In this document: positions 1 through 6,548 of the stretch, piece by piece | Layout of the letters: each line of letters starts with the position of its first letter | How positions within the stretch are numbered: position 1 is the first letter of the stretch | Position numbers and translations under genes: made by a program | Notes under the pieces: model-generated | What the model saw: the letters and a program-made list of their open reading frames with translations, nothing else | Databases searched by the model: none | Told to the model about the DNA's origin: nothing | Source: DASPKS01 sp035628035 | Lineage (GTDB): Bacteria; Bacteroidota; Rhodothermia; Rhodothermales; Rubricoccaceae | Direction: 5' to 3' | Length of the DNA: 14,882 nucleotides | NCBI GenBank assembly: GCA_035628035.1 | Contig: DASPKS010000076.1 | Span: 1 to 14,882, forward strand

Positions 1-57
1 CGCGCCACGATGGCGCACACGGCGGCGCCCCCACCTGAGGTCGCCGCGCTGCGGTAA
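1..57 (+). CDS. C-terminal end of an upstream gene (partial, unknown)
   Basis: Reading frame 1 is open from the first base to a TAA at 55-57 and gives an 18-residue tail, RATMAHTAAPPPEVAALR. It is treated as the end of a real + strand gene because a strong intrinsic terminator pointing in the same direction begins 22 bases after the stop. The next gene is on the opposite strand and converges on it. The fragment is too short to identify a family. Confidence 0.4.
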   Translation, partial: RATMAHTAAPPPEVAALR

Positions 58-79
58 GCGGACCTCACGCCCTTCAATG

Positions 80-124
80 GCCGGGCCGGCTCCCCGAAGC
101 AGGGGAAGCCGGCCCGGCTTTGTT
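80..124 (+). terminator. Intrinsic terminator after the upstream gene
   Basis: A perfect 12-bp stem pairs 80-91 with 107-118, and an inner CCCC (92-95) can pair with GGGG (102-105) around the loop GAAGCA. The right arm is followed at once by TTTGTT (119-124), giving the U-rich tail of a classical terminator in the + direction. It lies between convergent genes and could also slow transcription from the - strand gene, but there is no T tract on that side. Confidence 0.85.
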
Positions 125-138
125 AGTAGCCGCCCGCG

Positions 139-1836
139 TTACCGCGTGCCCCTGCCGCGGGGCGAGCGCGCGTGGGGCTCCTTGTCCTCGCCGAGGAGGA
201 TGCTGAACACGAGGTAGAACCCACACCCCGCCGCGAGGAGGAACAGCAGCATGGCGAGGCCGGGGTACCCGAACACGGTGAACCGCGTCTGCACGCGCAT
301 GAGGAGCGCGGCGCCCACGATGAGCGCGGCCAGCACGATGCTCACCGAGACACGGTTGGCGATGCGGTGGAGGTTCGCGAGCAGGCGGAGCTCGTCGATC
401 CCCTGGATCCGCAGCATGAACTCCTGCTTCGTCAGCGCGTCGAGGAGCGCGTTGACGCGGCCGGGGAGCGTCTGCACGAGCTCGTTCATCTCGAGCGCCG
501 TCGTGAAGAGCCGTCCCGGTGAGAGGTTCCGCATCATCCGCCGCTGCGTGATCTCGCTCGCGTACCGGCGGACGACGTCGTTCGGGCGGATCGTGGGGTC
601 GAGCGCGCGCGTGATGGCGTCGAGGTTGAGGAGGGTCTTGCCGAGGAGGGCCAGCTCGGGCGGAGGCCGCAGCGCGTTCTCGGCGGCGAGCCGCGAGAGC
701 TCGACCACGACGCGGCCCACCTCGACCTCCTCGACCGACGCGTCGCGGTGCTCCTTCACGAGGGCGCGCACGGCCTCGCGGTAGTTCCCCTCGTCGAAGT
801 CCTCTAGCGGGGTGCTGAGGGTGATGCCGACGGTGGCGGCCTCGTCGCCCTGCCCTTCCGCGAGGGCGAGGAGGAGGCGGAGGAGGGACTCCTGCATCGG
901 GGGATCCACACGCGCCACCATCCCGAGGTCGATCAGCGCCAGCCGGCGGTCCTCCGTGATGAAGACGTTGCCGGGGTGGGGGTCGGCGTGGAAGAACCCG
1001 TCGATGAGGATCTGGTCGAGGTAGGCGCGCGAGAGCGCCTCGGCGAGGGCGGCCCCGTCGATCTCCAGCCGCGCGAGCGGGCTCAGCTTCGTCACCTTCG
1101 TCCCGCGCACGTACTCCATCGTGAGCACGCGCGAGGAGGTATAGTCGTCGACCGGGAGGGGGATGACGATCTCCTGGTACCGCGCGAGGTTGTCGTGGAG
1201 CGTCTGGAGGTTCCGTGCCTCGCGGCGGTAGTCGAGCTCGCGGAGGAGCGTCTGGCGGAACTGATCGAGGAGGTCGGCGAAGGCGAACTTCCGCCCGGTG
1301 TCGGTGTGGGCGTCGATGAAGGTGGCCACCTCCCCGAGGGCTTCGAGGTCCTCGACGATGCGGGGCCGGATGTCCGGCCGCTGCACCTTCACCACGACGG
1401 GCCGCCCGTCGCGGAGGGTCGCGCGGTGGACCTGCCCGAGCGACGCCGCCGCGAGCGGCTCGGCGTCGAACGAAGCGAAGGCCTTCGAGAGCCGTACGCC
1501 GAGCTCCTCCTCAATGATGGCCTCTACCTCGGAGAAGGGGAACGGGTCGACGTCGTCCTGCAGCTTGGTGAGGGCATCGAGGTACGGCTTCGGGAGGAGG
1601 TCGGTCCGCGTCGAGAGGAGCTGGCCGAGCTTGATGTACGTCGGCCCGAGCGCCTCGAGGTCCTTCGCGAGCTGCTCGGGGTCGCCTTTCGTGGGCAGCT
1701 CCTCGTCGGCGATTTCGTCGGCGAGCGCGGCGTCGAGGCCGGCGCGGTCGACGAGGCTGCGGTCGCCGTACTTGAGGAGGAGGCGGGCGAGGTCCTTGTA
1801 GCGCTTGAGGTGGGCAGGCTTGAGGGAGAGCGCCAT
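139..1836 (-). CDS. UbiB/AarF/ABC1-family kinase-like membrane protein
   Basis: This 565-residue protein belongs to the atypical kinase family that includes bacterial UbiB/AarF and eukaryotic COQ8, which support isoprenoid-quinone synthesis through ATP binding or hydrolysis. Visible hallmarks are the KxGQ motif (K69, G71, Q72), the Ala-rich nucleotide loop AAASLGQ (129-135) that replaces the usual glycine loop, the lysine in VVVKVQRP (K150), ELDY (200-203), the catalytic-loop motif DPHPGN (285-290) and the metal motif LIDLGM (301-306). Two hydrophobic segments near the C-terminus (about 497-517 and 526-548) fit the membrane anchor of the family, and the tail is basic. The ATG at 1836 is placed by the family N-terminus. 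The gene follows a small unknown gene by 12 bases, so the two are probably co-transcribed. No quinone gene is next to it, so its actual pathway is an inference from the family. Confidence 0.93.
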   Translation of the reverse strand: MALSLKPAHLKRYKDLARLLLKYGDRSLVDRAGLDAALADEIADEELPTKGDPEQLAKDLEALGPTYIKLGQLLSTRTDLLPKPYLDALTKLQDDVDPFPFSEVEAIIEEELGVRLSKAFASFDAEPLAAASLGQVHRATLRDGRPVVVKVQRPDIRPRIVEDLEALGEVATFIDAHTDTGRKFAFADLLDQFRQTLLRELDYRREARNLQTLHDNLARYQEIVIPLPVDDYTSSRVLTMEYVRGTKVTKLSPLARLEIDGAALAEALSRAYLDQILIDGFFHADPHPGNVFITEDRRLALIDLGMVARVDPPMQESLLRLLLALAEGQGDEAATVGITLSTPLEDFDEGNYREAVRALVKEHRDASVEEVEVGRVVVELSRLAAENALRPPPELALLGKTLLNLDAITRALDPTIRPNDVVRRYASEITQRRMMRNLSPGRLFTTALEMNELVQTLPGRVNALLDALTKQEFMLRIQGIDELRLLANLHRIANRVSVSIVLAALIVGAALLMRVQTRFTVFGYPGLAMLLFLLAAGCGFYLVFSILLGEDKEPHARSPRGRGTR

Positions 1837-1848
1837 AGGCTCCGCGCG

Positions 1849-2076
1849 TCAGGCCCCGAGCCGGTCGTCGTCTTCGCCAGGGACGCCGCCGTGGCCGAGC
1901 GGGTTGTCGCCGCGCCCGTCCTCCTGCCGCGCACCGGTGCTATCGCCGCCGACGCCGGTCGCGTGGCCGGTCGAACCGGTGAGGATGCGGCTCCCGTCGG
2001 GATCGGTGGAGGCGTCGGGGTCGGGCTCCGGAACGGGGATGCCGCCGGGGGGGATGTGCGTCGGGTCGTTGGGCAT
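1849..2076 (-). CDS. Small Pro/Asp/Gly-rich hypothetical protein
   Basis: This 75-residue open frame has no family I recognise. It begins MPNDPTHIPPGGIPVPEPDPD and is rich in Pro, Gly, Asp and Thr, with no hydrophobic segment, signal peptide or cysteine, so it should be soluble and largely disordered. Support for it being real comes from position. It ends 12 bases before the UbiB-like gene on the same strand. It starts right after a CTCTCC tract like those before other genes here. It also has a GGAACC-N17-GTAC promoter-like element 30 bases before its ATG. It could instead be non-coding leader sequence of the UbiB-like gene, because a GC-rich region opens frames of this size easily. Confidence 0.5.
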   Translation of the reverse strand: MPNDPTHIPPGGIPVPEPDPDASTDPDGSRILTGSTGHATGVGGDSTGARQEDGRGDNPLGHGGVPGEDDDRLGA

Positions 2077-2106
2077 TGGAGAGGCAGATGGAGAAGTGCG
2101 GACGGG

Positions 2107-2133
2107 GTACCCACCCCTCAGCGAGGGGGTTCC
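2107..2133 (-). promoter_or_regulatory. Promoter-like element GGAACC-N17-GTAC before the small gene and ubiB-like gene
   Basis: On the - strand GGAACC (2133-2128) is followed after 17 bases by GTAC (2110-2107), and the ATG at 2076 is 30 bases further on. The spacer holds a CCCCTC/GAGGGG dyad. The same two-part pattern is found before three or four other genes in this window, which is why it is called. The -35/-10 assignment is inference. Confidence 0.5.
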
Positions 2134-2151
2134 TCCCGCGCGCTCCCCCGG

Positions 2152-2583
2152 TCAGCCCAGCGTGCGGAGAAGCTTCTCCGTCTCCTCCTTGTGCTTCGTC
2201 TCGTCGCTGATGATCCCGTCGAGGTCGGCGGCGAGGCCATAGTCCTCGAACGCCTCGGCCTGCTTCCGCCGCTCGACGTAGCGCTTGATGGTCTCGGTCT
2301 CGGCGCGGAGCACGGCGCGGAGCATCTCCTCCGGCACGTCGGGCAGGTCCAGCGGGGCGGGCGCCGTCGTGGGTTTCCCGCCGAGCGCGGTGATCTTGTC
2401 GGCGAGGAACTGCGCGTGCGCCAGCTCCTCGGGGAGCTCACCCTCGAAGAACGTCTTGAGGATGGGGCGGTGGATTCCGCTCACCATCGCGGCGAACGAG
2501 TTGTACATCACGATGGCCTGGTACTCGTGCGCGAGGTCGGTGTTGAGCCCCTCGAGGAGGGCCTGCTTGTCAGCGGTGGGCAT
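2152..2583 (-). CDS. Ferritin-like di-iron four-helix protein
   Basis: The 143-residue protein starts MPTADKQALLEGLNTDLAHE and has the spacing of a ferritin/bacterioferritin-type four-helix bundle. Likely iron ligands are E20, the E53-x-x-H56 pair, E95 or E97, and the E128-x-x-H131 pair; together they give the two ExxH motifs of a di-iron site. The family oxidises and stores iron or protects against peroxide, in the cytoplasm. The frame stays open for 58 more codons upstream, but that stretch is low-complexity and basic. The inner ATG at 2583 starts just before the conserved first helix and is preceded by the CCCCTCTCC tract seen at other starts. No Shine-Dalgarno sequence is visible. At 143 residues it is slightly shorter than classical bacterioferritin, and I see no haem-ligand Met at the usual place, so a stand-alone ferritin-like or Dps-like role is also possible. 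Confidence 0.82.
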   Translation of the reverse strand: MPTADKQALLEGLNTDLAHEYQAIVMYNSFAAMVSGIHRPILKTFFEGELPEELAHAQFLADKITALGGKPTTAPAPLDLPDVPEEMLRAVLRAETETIKRYVERRKQAEAFEDYGLAADLDGIISDETKHKEETEKLLRTLG

Positions 2584-2715
2584 CGGGAGAGGGGCTGAGG
2601 GGAGGGAGGCTCCAAACTCCCTTTCGGCGCGGGGGTTCGGGCGTAGCCGGGCTCCGGGAATGGCTGACACCCCGCTCCGGGGATGTCTGAAACGCCCAGT
2701 GCACGTCGTTCGGCC

Positions 2716-2741
2716 GGAGCCGGCCCCGCTGCCCCCGGTAC
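2716..2741 (+). promoter_or_regulatory. Promoter-like element GGAGCC-N16-GTAC before the SPW gene
   Basis: GGAGCC (2716-2721) is followed after 16 bases by GTAC (2738-2741), 33 bases before the ATG at 2775. This matches the GGAACC-N16-18-GTAC elements on the other strand with one base different. A GGCCCCG (2722-2728)/CGGGGCC (2744-2750) inverted repeat overlaps it. Confidence 0.42.
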
Positions 2742-2774
2742 AACGGGGCCCTTCCAACCAGCACTTCCCGAACC

Positions 2775-3170
2775 ATGCGTTTCCTCCCCACCCGTGTTCA
2801 TGGCATGATGGACTACGCCATGGGCCTCCTCCTCATCGCGGCCCCGTGGCTGTTCGGGTTCGCCGACGGCGGGGCCGAGACGTGGGTGCCCGTCGTCCTC
2901 GGCCTCGGCGCCATCGGGTACAGCCTCTTCACCGACTACGAGCTCGGCCTCGTCCGCACGCTCCCGATGCCGACCCACCTCATGCTCGACCTCCTCAGCG
3001 GGGCGCTCCTCGCGGCCTCGCCGTGGCTGTTCGGGTTCGCCGACGAGGTGTGGACACCGCACCTCATCCTCGGCCTCGTCGAGATTGGGACCGCGCTGAT
3101 GACGCAGCGTCACCCGTCCGACCGCAGCGCCGGGTTCACCGGCCCGGGGCCGCGGCTCGCTACGCGCTAA
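2775..3170 (+). CDS. SPW-repeat membrane protein
   Basis: The 131-residue protein is built of two copies of one unit. Copy one (about 9-52) and copy two (about 68-110) each begin with an H-x-M-x-D motif (HGMMDY, HLMLDL), continue with a hydrophobic stretch ending in PWLFGFAD, and finish with a second hydrophobic stretch (VLGLGAIGYSLF, LILGLVEIGTAL). This is the pattern of the SPW repeat family (the second copy reads SPW, the first APW), predicted to give four short membrane segments in the inner membrane. The family's function is not established. The ATG at 2775 is the first start in the frame and lies 33 bases after a promoter-like element. The tail from about 111 is polar. It stands alone between a divergent neighbour and a convergent one, so no operon context helps. 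Confidence 0.85.
   Translation: MRFLPTRVHGMMDYAMGLLLIAAPWLFGFADGGAETWVPVVLGLGAIGYSLFTDYELGLVRTLPMPTHLMLDLLSGALLAASPWLFGFADEVWTPHLILGLVEIGTALMTQRHPSDRSAGFTGPGPRLATR
2844..3045 (+). repeat. Internal 25-bp direct repeat in the SPW gene
   Basis: An identical 25-base stretch occurs at 2844-2868 and 3021-3045, 177 bases apart and in frame. It encodes the PWLFGFAD core of each SPW unit. Identity at DNA level, including third positions, suggests recent duplication, gene conversion, or strong codon preference on a constrained peptide. Confidence 0.8.
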
Positions 3171-3175
3171 CCCAG

Positions 3176-3209
3176 GAGTGGGGGGACGCGCGACGGCGTC
3201 CCCCCACTC
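3176..3209. terminator. Bidirectional hairpin between convergent genes
   Basis: A perfect 14-bp stem pairs 3176-3189 (GAGTGGGGGGACGC) with 3196-3209 around a 6-base loop GCGACG. It begins 6 bases after the stop of the SPW gene and its right arm overlaps the TGA of the convergent racemase gene (3210-3208). There is no T tract on either side, so termination efficiency is uncertain, but the position fits a shared terminator. Confidence 0.72.
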
Positions 3210-3909
3210 ACCCTGCTCGATTCACCAGCTCCCCAGCGGACCTCGCGACAGTCATCAGCGGGTCTGCGATCCGATAGCGCTCGTTGTCGAGTTGCTTGGT
3301 GAGCAGGTGCATTTCGGTGCATCCGGCGATGAGCCCGCGCACGCCGTACTTCGTGAGCAGCGACATGACCTCGCGGAGTTGCTCCTCGCCGGCGTCGCCC
3401 TGCTTCACGCGGTAGAGCAGCTCGTGGACGGCATCCTGGTCGTCCTCGTCGGGGAGGACGACGTACCGCTCGACGTCGGGCCAGCCCGATGCCTGCTCGA
3501 AGACGCCCACCCGCCGCGTGCCGTTCGTGCAGAAGAGGAGGTGCGGCTCGGCCGCTCGACGCACGTCATCCACGGTGACGTCGAGGAGCGAGACGACGCG
3601 GGTGCGAAGGGCCTCTTTGAGCTTCGGGAGGAAGTAGTGCGCCGTCACGCACGTCATCACGATCCGCTCGGCGCCGCACTGCACGAGGCAGCCGAGCGCC
3701 TCTTCGAGCCGCGCGACGACGTGCTCCTCTGCCTCCCCCGACCCGCTCAGGATGGCCGCCGTCCTGTCGGGGATGGTGGGGTCGGAGTAGAGGATGCACG
3801 CGGGCATCTCCTGCTCCCGCTCCGCGAGGTTGAACTCGTAGAGCGAGCGGACGAACTCCGCCGAGGCGAGGGGGCCCATCCCCCCGAGGATGCCGAGGCG
3901 AGCGGCCAT
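3208..3909 (-). CDS. Aspartate/glutamate racemase family protein
   Basis: The 233-residue protein begins MAARLGILGGMGPLAS, the glycine-rich N-terminus of the PLP-independent Asp/Glu racemase superfamily, and has the usual family length of about 230. These enzymes interconvert L- and D-amino acids using two cysteines as acid and base. Here the pair is C87 (in MTCVTAHYF) and C197 (in AGCTEMHLL). The first motif usually reads CNT; this protein has CVT, so an Asn normally beside the active site is a Val and the substrate may differ from aspartate. The DPTIPDRT segment (43-50) is also typical. It is transcribed alone, with a GGAACC-N16-GTAC element 24 bases before the ATG and a shared hairpin after the stop. 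Cytoplasmic; D-amino acids could feed the cell wall or signalling, but no cell-wall gene is adjacent. Confidence 0.87.
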   Translation of the reverse strand: MAARLGILGGMGPLASAEFVRSLYEFNLAEREQEMPACILYSDPTIPDRTAAILSGSGEAEEHVVARLEEALGCLVQCGAERIVMTCVTAHYFLPKLKEALRTRVVSLLDVTVDDVRRAAEPHLLFCTNGTRRVGVFEQASGWPDVERYVVLPDEDDQDAVHELLYRVKQGDAGEEQLREVMSLLTKYGVRGLIAGCTEMHLLTKQLDNERYRIADPLMTVARSAGELVNRAG

Positions 3910-3933
3910 AGGTCGCCGGTAGAAGGGCGGACG

Positions 3934-3959
3934 GTACCCGCCCTTCCCCTACGGGTTCC
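3934..3959 (-). promoter_or_regulatory. Promoter-like element GGAACC-N16-GTAC before the racemase gene
   Basis: On the - strand GGAACC (3959-3954) is followed after 16 bases by GTAC (3937-3934), 24 bases before the racemase ATG at 3909. The ends also form an imperfect dyad (GGAACCCG with CGGGTACC, one mismatch), so an operator or hairpin reading is the rival to a -35/-10 promoter. Confidence 0.5.
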
Positions 3960-4067
3960 GCCCACAAGGGGGAGGGCCTCCGGATACCGACTGGCCGCAT
4001 GACCCCATAACAGCGGCGCCCGCGGCCCGCGTACAGGCGGATCAGCGGGCGCTGCGTATGTCCCCTG

Positions 4068-4150
4068 TGCCCAGAGTGGGACTCGAACCCACACGGCCTT
4101 GCGGCCACGCGATTTTGAGTCGCGCGCGTCTACCATTCCGCCATCCGGGC
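4068..4150 (-). tRNA. tRNA-Leu (anticodon CAA)
   Basis: The reverse complement folds as an 83-base class II tRNA. The acceptor stem GCCCGGA pairs with TCTGGGC with one G-U pair, and the discriminator is A (4068). The D stem is GCG/CGC, and the anticodon stem CGCGA/TCGCG carries the loop CTCAAAA, which places CAA at positions 34-36. There is a long variable arm around GGCCGCAAGGCC, and a T arm GTGGG-TTCGAGT-CCCAC. The long variable arm and CAA anticodon identify leucine, reading UUG. The CCA end is not encoded (CAG follows the discriminator). Confidence 0.96.
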
Positions 4151-4157
4151 TGGAACC

Positions 4158-4190
4158 AAGCTACGGCGCGGCTCGCGAGCGCCCCGTCAA
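4158..4190 (-). promoter_or_regulatory. Candidate promoter of tRNA-Leu
   Basis: On the - strand TTGACG (4190-4185) precedes TAGCTT (4163-4158) by 21 bases, and TAGCTTGG also resembles the Bacteroidota -7 box TAnnTTTG with one mismatch. The TAGCTT box ends 7 bases before the first tRNA base, so the transcript would start at or very near the mature 5' end. The spacing is longer than standard, so this is only a candidate. Confidence 0.3.
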
Positions 4191-4329
4191 GCATGGGGGA
4201 AAACGTGGGGGCCGCTGCCGAGAACCCGCCCCGCAGGTAGACGTAAGGGAGGAGCCCCTCTCGCCCGGCTTCCCCTCTCACACGCGCCCACTTGCGTCGT
4301 CCCTGCGTCGCCCGGAAAGCGACCCCGCC

Positions 4330-5757
4330 ATGTCGCTCGTCCTCCTCGCCAACCGTGCCCCCCTCCGGGCTACCGCCGACGGGTGGGCCCCGGCCATCGG
4401 CGGCCTCGCCACCGCGCTCCTGCCCGTGCTGAATGCGCAGGGCGGCGCGTGGGTCGCCATGCGCGAGCCGGACGATGAGGCGCCGCTCCGCCAAGCGTAC
4501 CCCAAGGACGATCCCCGCTTCACCGTCCACCGCGTCGTGCTCGACGCGGCGGCGTTCGAGGGGTACTACCAGGGGATGGCCAACCGCGTGCTCTGGCCGC
4601 TCGCGCACTACCTCATCGAGCACACCGAGCCCGACCGCGCGTTCTATGAGGCCTACAAGACGGCGAACCGGCAGTTCGCCGAGGCCGCCCTCGCCGCCGC
4701 CCCGGAGGGCGCGCACTTCTGGGTCCACGACTACCACCTCATGCTCGTGCCGGCGCTGCTCCGGCAGGCCCGGCCCGACGCGCGCATCGGCCACTTCTGG
4801 CACGTCCCTTGGCCCGCCCCGGAGGTCCTCCGCATCCTCCCCTCGGCGCGCTCGCTCGTGCGCGGGATGCTCGGCGCCGACCTCGTCGGGTTCCATACGG
4901 CCGGCTACGCCGAGAACTTCCGCGAGGCCGCGCGCGACCTCCTCGGCGCGGTCATCGAAGGGGAGCGCGTGCGGTGGGAGAACCGCACGGTGTGCGTCGA
5001 GGCGCACCCCATCGGGATCGACGTGGCGGAGTTCGAGGCGCTGGGGGCGGCAGCGGAGACGGCCCGTCTGGCGAGCGTCGTCCGCGAAGAAGCAGGCGTG
5101 GAGCGCCTCATCGTCGGTGTGGACCGGCTCGACTACACGAAGGGGCTGCTCTCGCGGCTGGCCGCCTTCGAGCGGTTCCTCCAGGAGCATCCCGAGTGGC
5201 ACCGCCGCGTGACGCTCTTCCAGGTGGCCACGCCCAGCCGCACCGGCATCCCCGCCTACGACCAGCTCAAGCGCGAGGTGGACGAGACCGTCGGCCGCAT
5301 CAACGGGCAGTACGCCGAGGGGACGTGGGTGCCCGTGCGCTATCGCTACCGCGCCTACGGTGCCGAGGAGCTGGCTGCGCTCTACCGCGCCGCCGACGTG
5401 GCCCTCATCACCCCCCTCCGCGACGGGATGAACCTCGTCGCCCACGAGTTCGTCGCCACCGACGACGACGGCGTGCTCATCCTCTCGGAGCTCACCGGCG
5501 CGGCGGACTACCTCACCGGCGCCGTCCTCGTGAACCCGTACGACACCGACGGCCTCATCCACGCGCTCCACACGGCGCTCACGATGCCGGAGGAGGAGCG
5601 GCGACAGCGGCTCGCCATGATGAAGGCGGCCGTGCGCCGGCTGGAGGTGCACGCGTGGGCCGAGCGGTTCCTCGAGTCGCTCGACGAGCGCCCGCGCCCG
5701 AGCGGCGACGGCGAGGCTGCGGCCCTCCCGGCCCTCGCGATTCCTCCGCCGGCCTGA
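4330..5757 (+). CDS. otsA: Trehalose-6-phosphate synthase (GT20)
   Basis: The 475-residue enzyme joins glucose from UDP-glucose to glucose-6-phosphate, giving trehalose-6-phosphate, in the cytoplasm. Residues known from the E. coli enzyme are present at a constant offset of about four: R9 (ANRAP), W41, Y80, W89, D134 (WVHDYH), H158 (HVPWP), R266 and K271 (VDRLDYTKG), D365 (RDGMNLVAHEF) and E373. The GGLATAL glycine loop is at 24-30. The frame is open 77 codons further upstream, but that stretch crosses the tRNA-Leu gene, and the ATG at 4330 gives the normal family N-terminus. The last 20 residues are a Pro/Ala-rich tail. It is the first gene of a three-gene cassette: otsB starts 8 bases after its stop. 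Trehalose is a compatible solute and stress protectant, fitting salt or desiccation tolerance. Confidence 0.96.
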   Translation: MSLVLLANRAPLRATADGWAPAIGGLATALLPVLNAQGGAWVAMREPDDEAPLRQAYPKDDPRFTVHRVVLDAAAFEGYYQGMANRVLWPLAHYLIEHTEPDRAFYEAYKTANRQFAEAALAAAPEGAHFWVHDYHLMLVPALLRQARPDARIGHFWHVPWPAPEVLRILPSARSLVRGMLGADLVGFHTAGYAENFREAARDLLGAVIEGERVRWENRTVCVEAHPIGIDVAEFEALGAAAETARLASVVREEAGVERLIVGVDRLDYTKGLLSRLAAFERFLQEHPEWHRRVTLFQVATPSRTGIPAYDQLKREVDETVGRINGQYAEGTWVPVRYRYRAYGAEELAALYRAADVALITPLRDGMNLVAHEFVATDDDGVLILSELTGAADYLTGAVLVNPYDTDGLIHALHTALTMPEEERRQRLAMMKAAVRRLEVHAWAERFLESLDERPRPSGDGEAAALPALAIPPPA

Positions 5758-5765
5758 CGGACGCG

Positions 5766-6497
5766 ATGGGGATCGTGCGTGATGAAGGGCCGCCGGTCCC
5801 GGCCCAGCCCCTCCTCTTCCTCGACTACGACGGCACCCTCGCGCCCCTCGTCGAGGACCCTGCCGCTGCGCATCCGCACCCCGAGGTACCGGTCCTGCTT
5901 AGGGCCCTCGCCGCACGGCATCCCGTGTGGGTCGTGACCGGTCGCGACCTCGCCGCGCTCGCGCGGCTCCTCCCCGACGTCCGCGTGCGATGCGTCGGCC
6001 TGCACGGGGCGGAGGAGGGCGTGCTCGGCGAGGCCGCCACGCGGTCCGCGTTCGAGGCGCACGGCGAGGCCCTCCGGCGTCTCCGCGCGTCGGTGCCGGC
6101 CGGCGAAGGCATCTGCGTCGAGGACAAAGGCGGGACCGCCTTCGCCGTGCACTACCGGAACGCCCCCGACCCCGACGCTGCGCGGGCCCTCCTGGAAGCC
6201 TGGGCCGCCGCCGTTCCCGACGGGCTGGAGGCGCTCTGGGGGAAGCGCGTCGTGGAGTGCCGCCCGAAGGGGGTCTCGAAGGGGGTGGCCGTCGCGCGCC
6301 TCGCGGCTGAGCACCCCGGCCGGACGCCGGTGTACCTCGGCGACGACGTAACGGACGAGGAGGCCTTCCGCGCGCTTGCCGCCGCGTACCCCGGGGCCGT
6401 CATGGTGAAGGTCGGGGAGGGGGAGACGGCGGCCCGGTACCGCCTGCCCGATGTGGAGGCCGCCGTCGCGTACCTGCGGCGCTTCCTGAACACGTGA
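5766..6497 (+). CDS. otsB: Trehalose-6-phosphate phosphatase (HAD superfamily)
   Basis: This 243-residue cytoplasmic enzyme removes phosphate from trehalose-6-phosphate to release trehalose. All four HAD motifs are visible: motif I LFLDYDGTL with nucleophile D20 and acid D22, motif II VVTGR with T58, motif III lysine K168 in RPKGVSKG, and motif IV LGDDVTDEEAF with D193 and D194 for Mg2+. The HGAE loop (80-83) and ECRPKGVSKG are typical of this phosphatase rather than of sucrose-phosphate phosphatases. The frame is open far upstream inside otsA in another frame, but the ATG at 5766 sits 8 bases after the otsA stop and gives a normal length, so the pair is almost certainly co-transcribed and translationally linked. 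No Shine-Dalgarno sequence is obvious. Confidence 0.95.
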   Translation: MGIVRDEGPPVPAQPLLFLDYDGTLAPLVEDPAAAHPHPEVPVLLRALAARHPVWVVTGRDLAALARLLPDVRVRCVGLHGAEEGVLGEAATRSAFEAHGEALRRLRASVPAGEGICVEDKGGTAFAVHYRNAPDPDAARALLEAWAAAVPDGLEALWGKRVVECRPKGVSKGVAVARLAAEHPGRTPVYLGDDVTDEEAFRALAAAYPGAVMVKVGEGETAARYRLPDVEAAVAYLRRFLNT

Positions 6498-6548
6498 GGG
6501 GTCGGCTGCGTTCACGGCCCTTCCTTTTGCCCGCTCTCCCTCCATTCC

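Noticed and set aside
976..2598. 540-codon + strand frame opposite the UbiB-like and ferritin-like genes
   Set aside because: Repetitive Glu/Val/Gly/Arg-rich shadow; both - strand genes show family motifs.
4068..4150. tRNA-Leu as an integration site for a mobile element
   Set aside because: No integrase gene and no second copy of the tRNA 3' end is seen in the window; both flanks are ordinary chromosomal genes.
4222..4246. GAACC-N16-GTAA before otsA as a further promoter copy
   Set aside because: Both halves are degenerate and it lies 83 bases from the otsA start, well outside the 24-33 base range of the others.
4042..5652. Long open frame antisense to otsA and across the tRNA-Leu gene
   Set aside because: It overlaps a certain tRNA and a certain enzyme gene, is Arg/Gly/Val-rich with no recognisable motif, and is of the kind that GC-rich third positions create opposite real genes.
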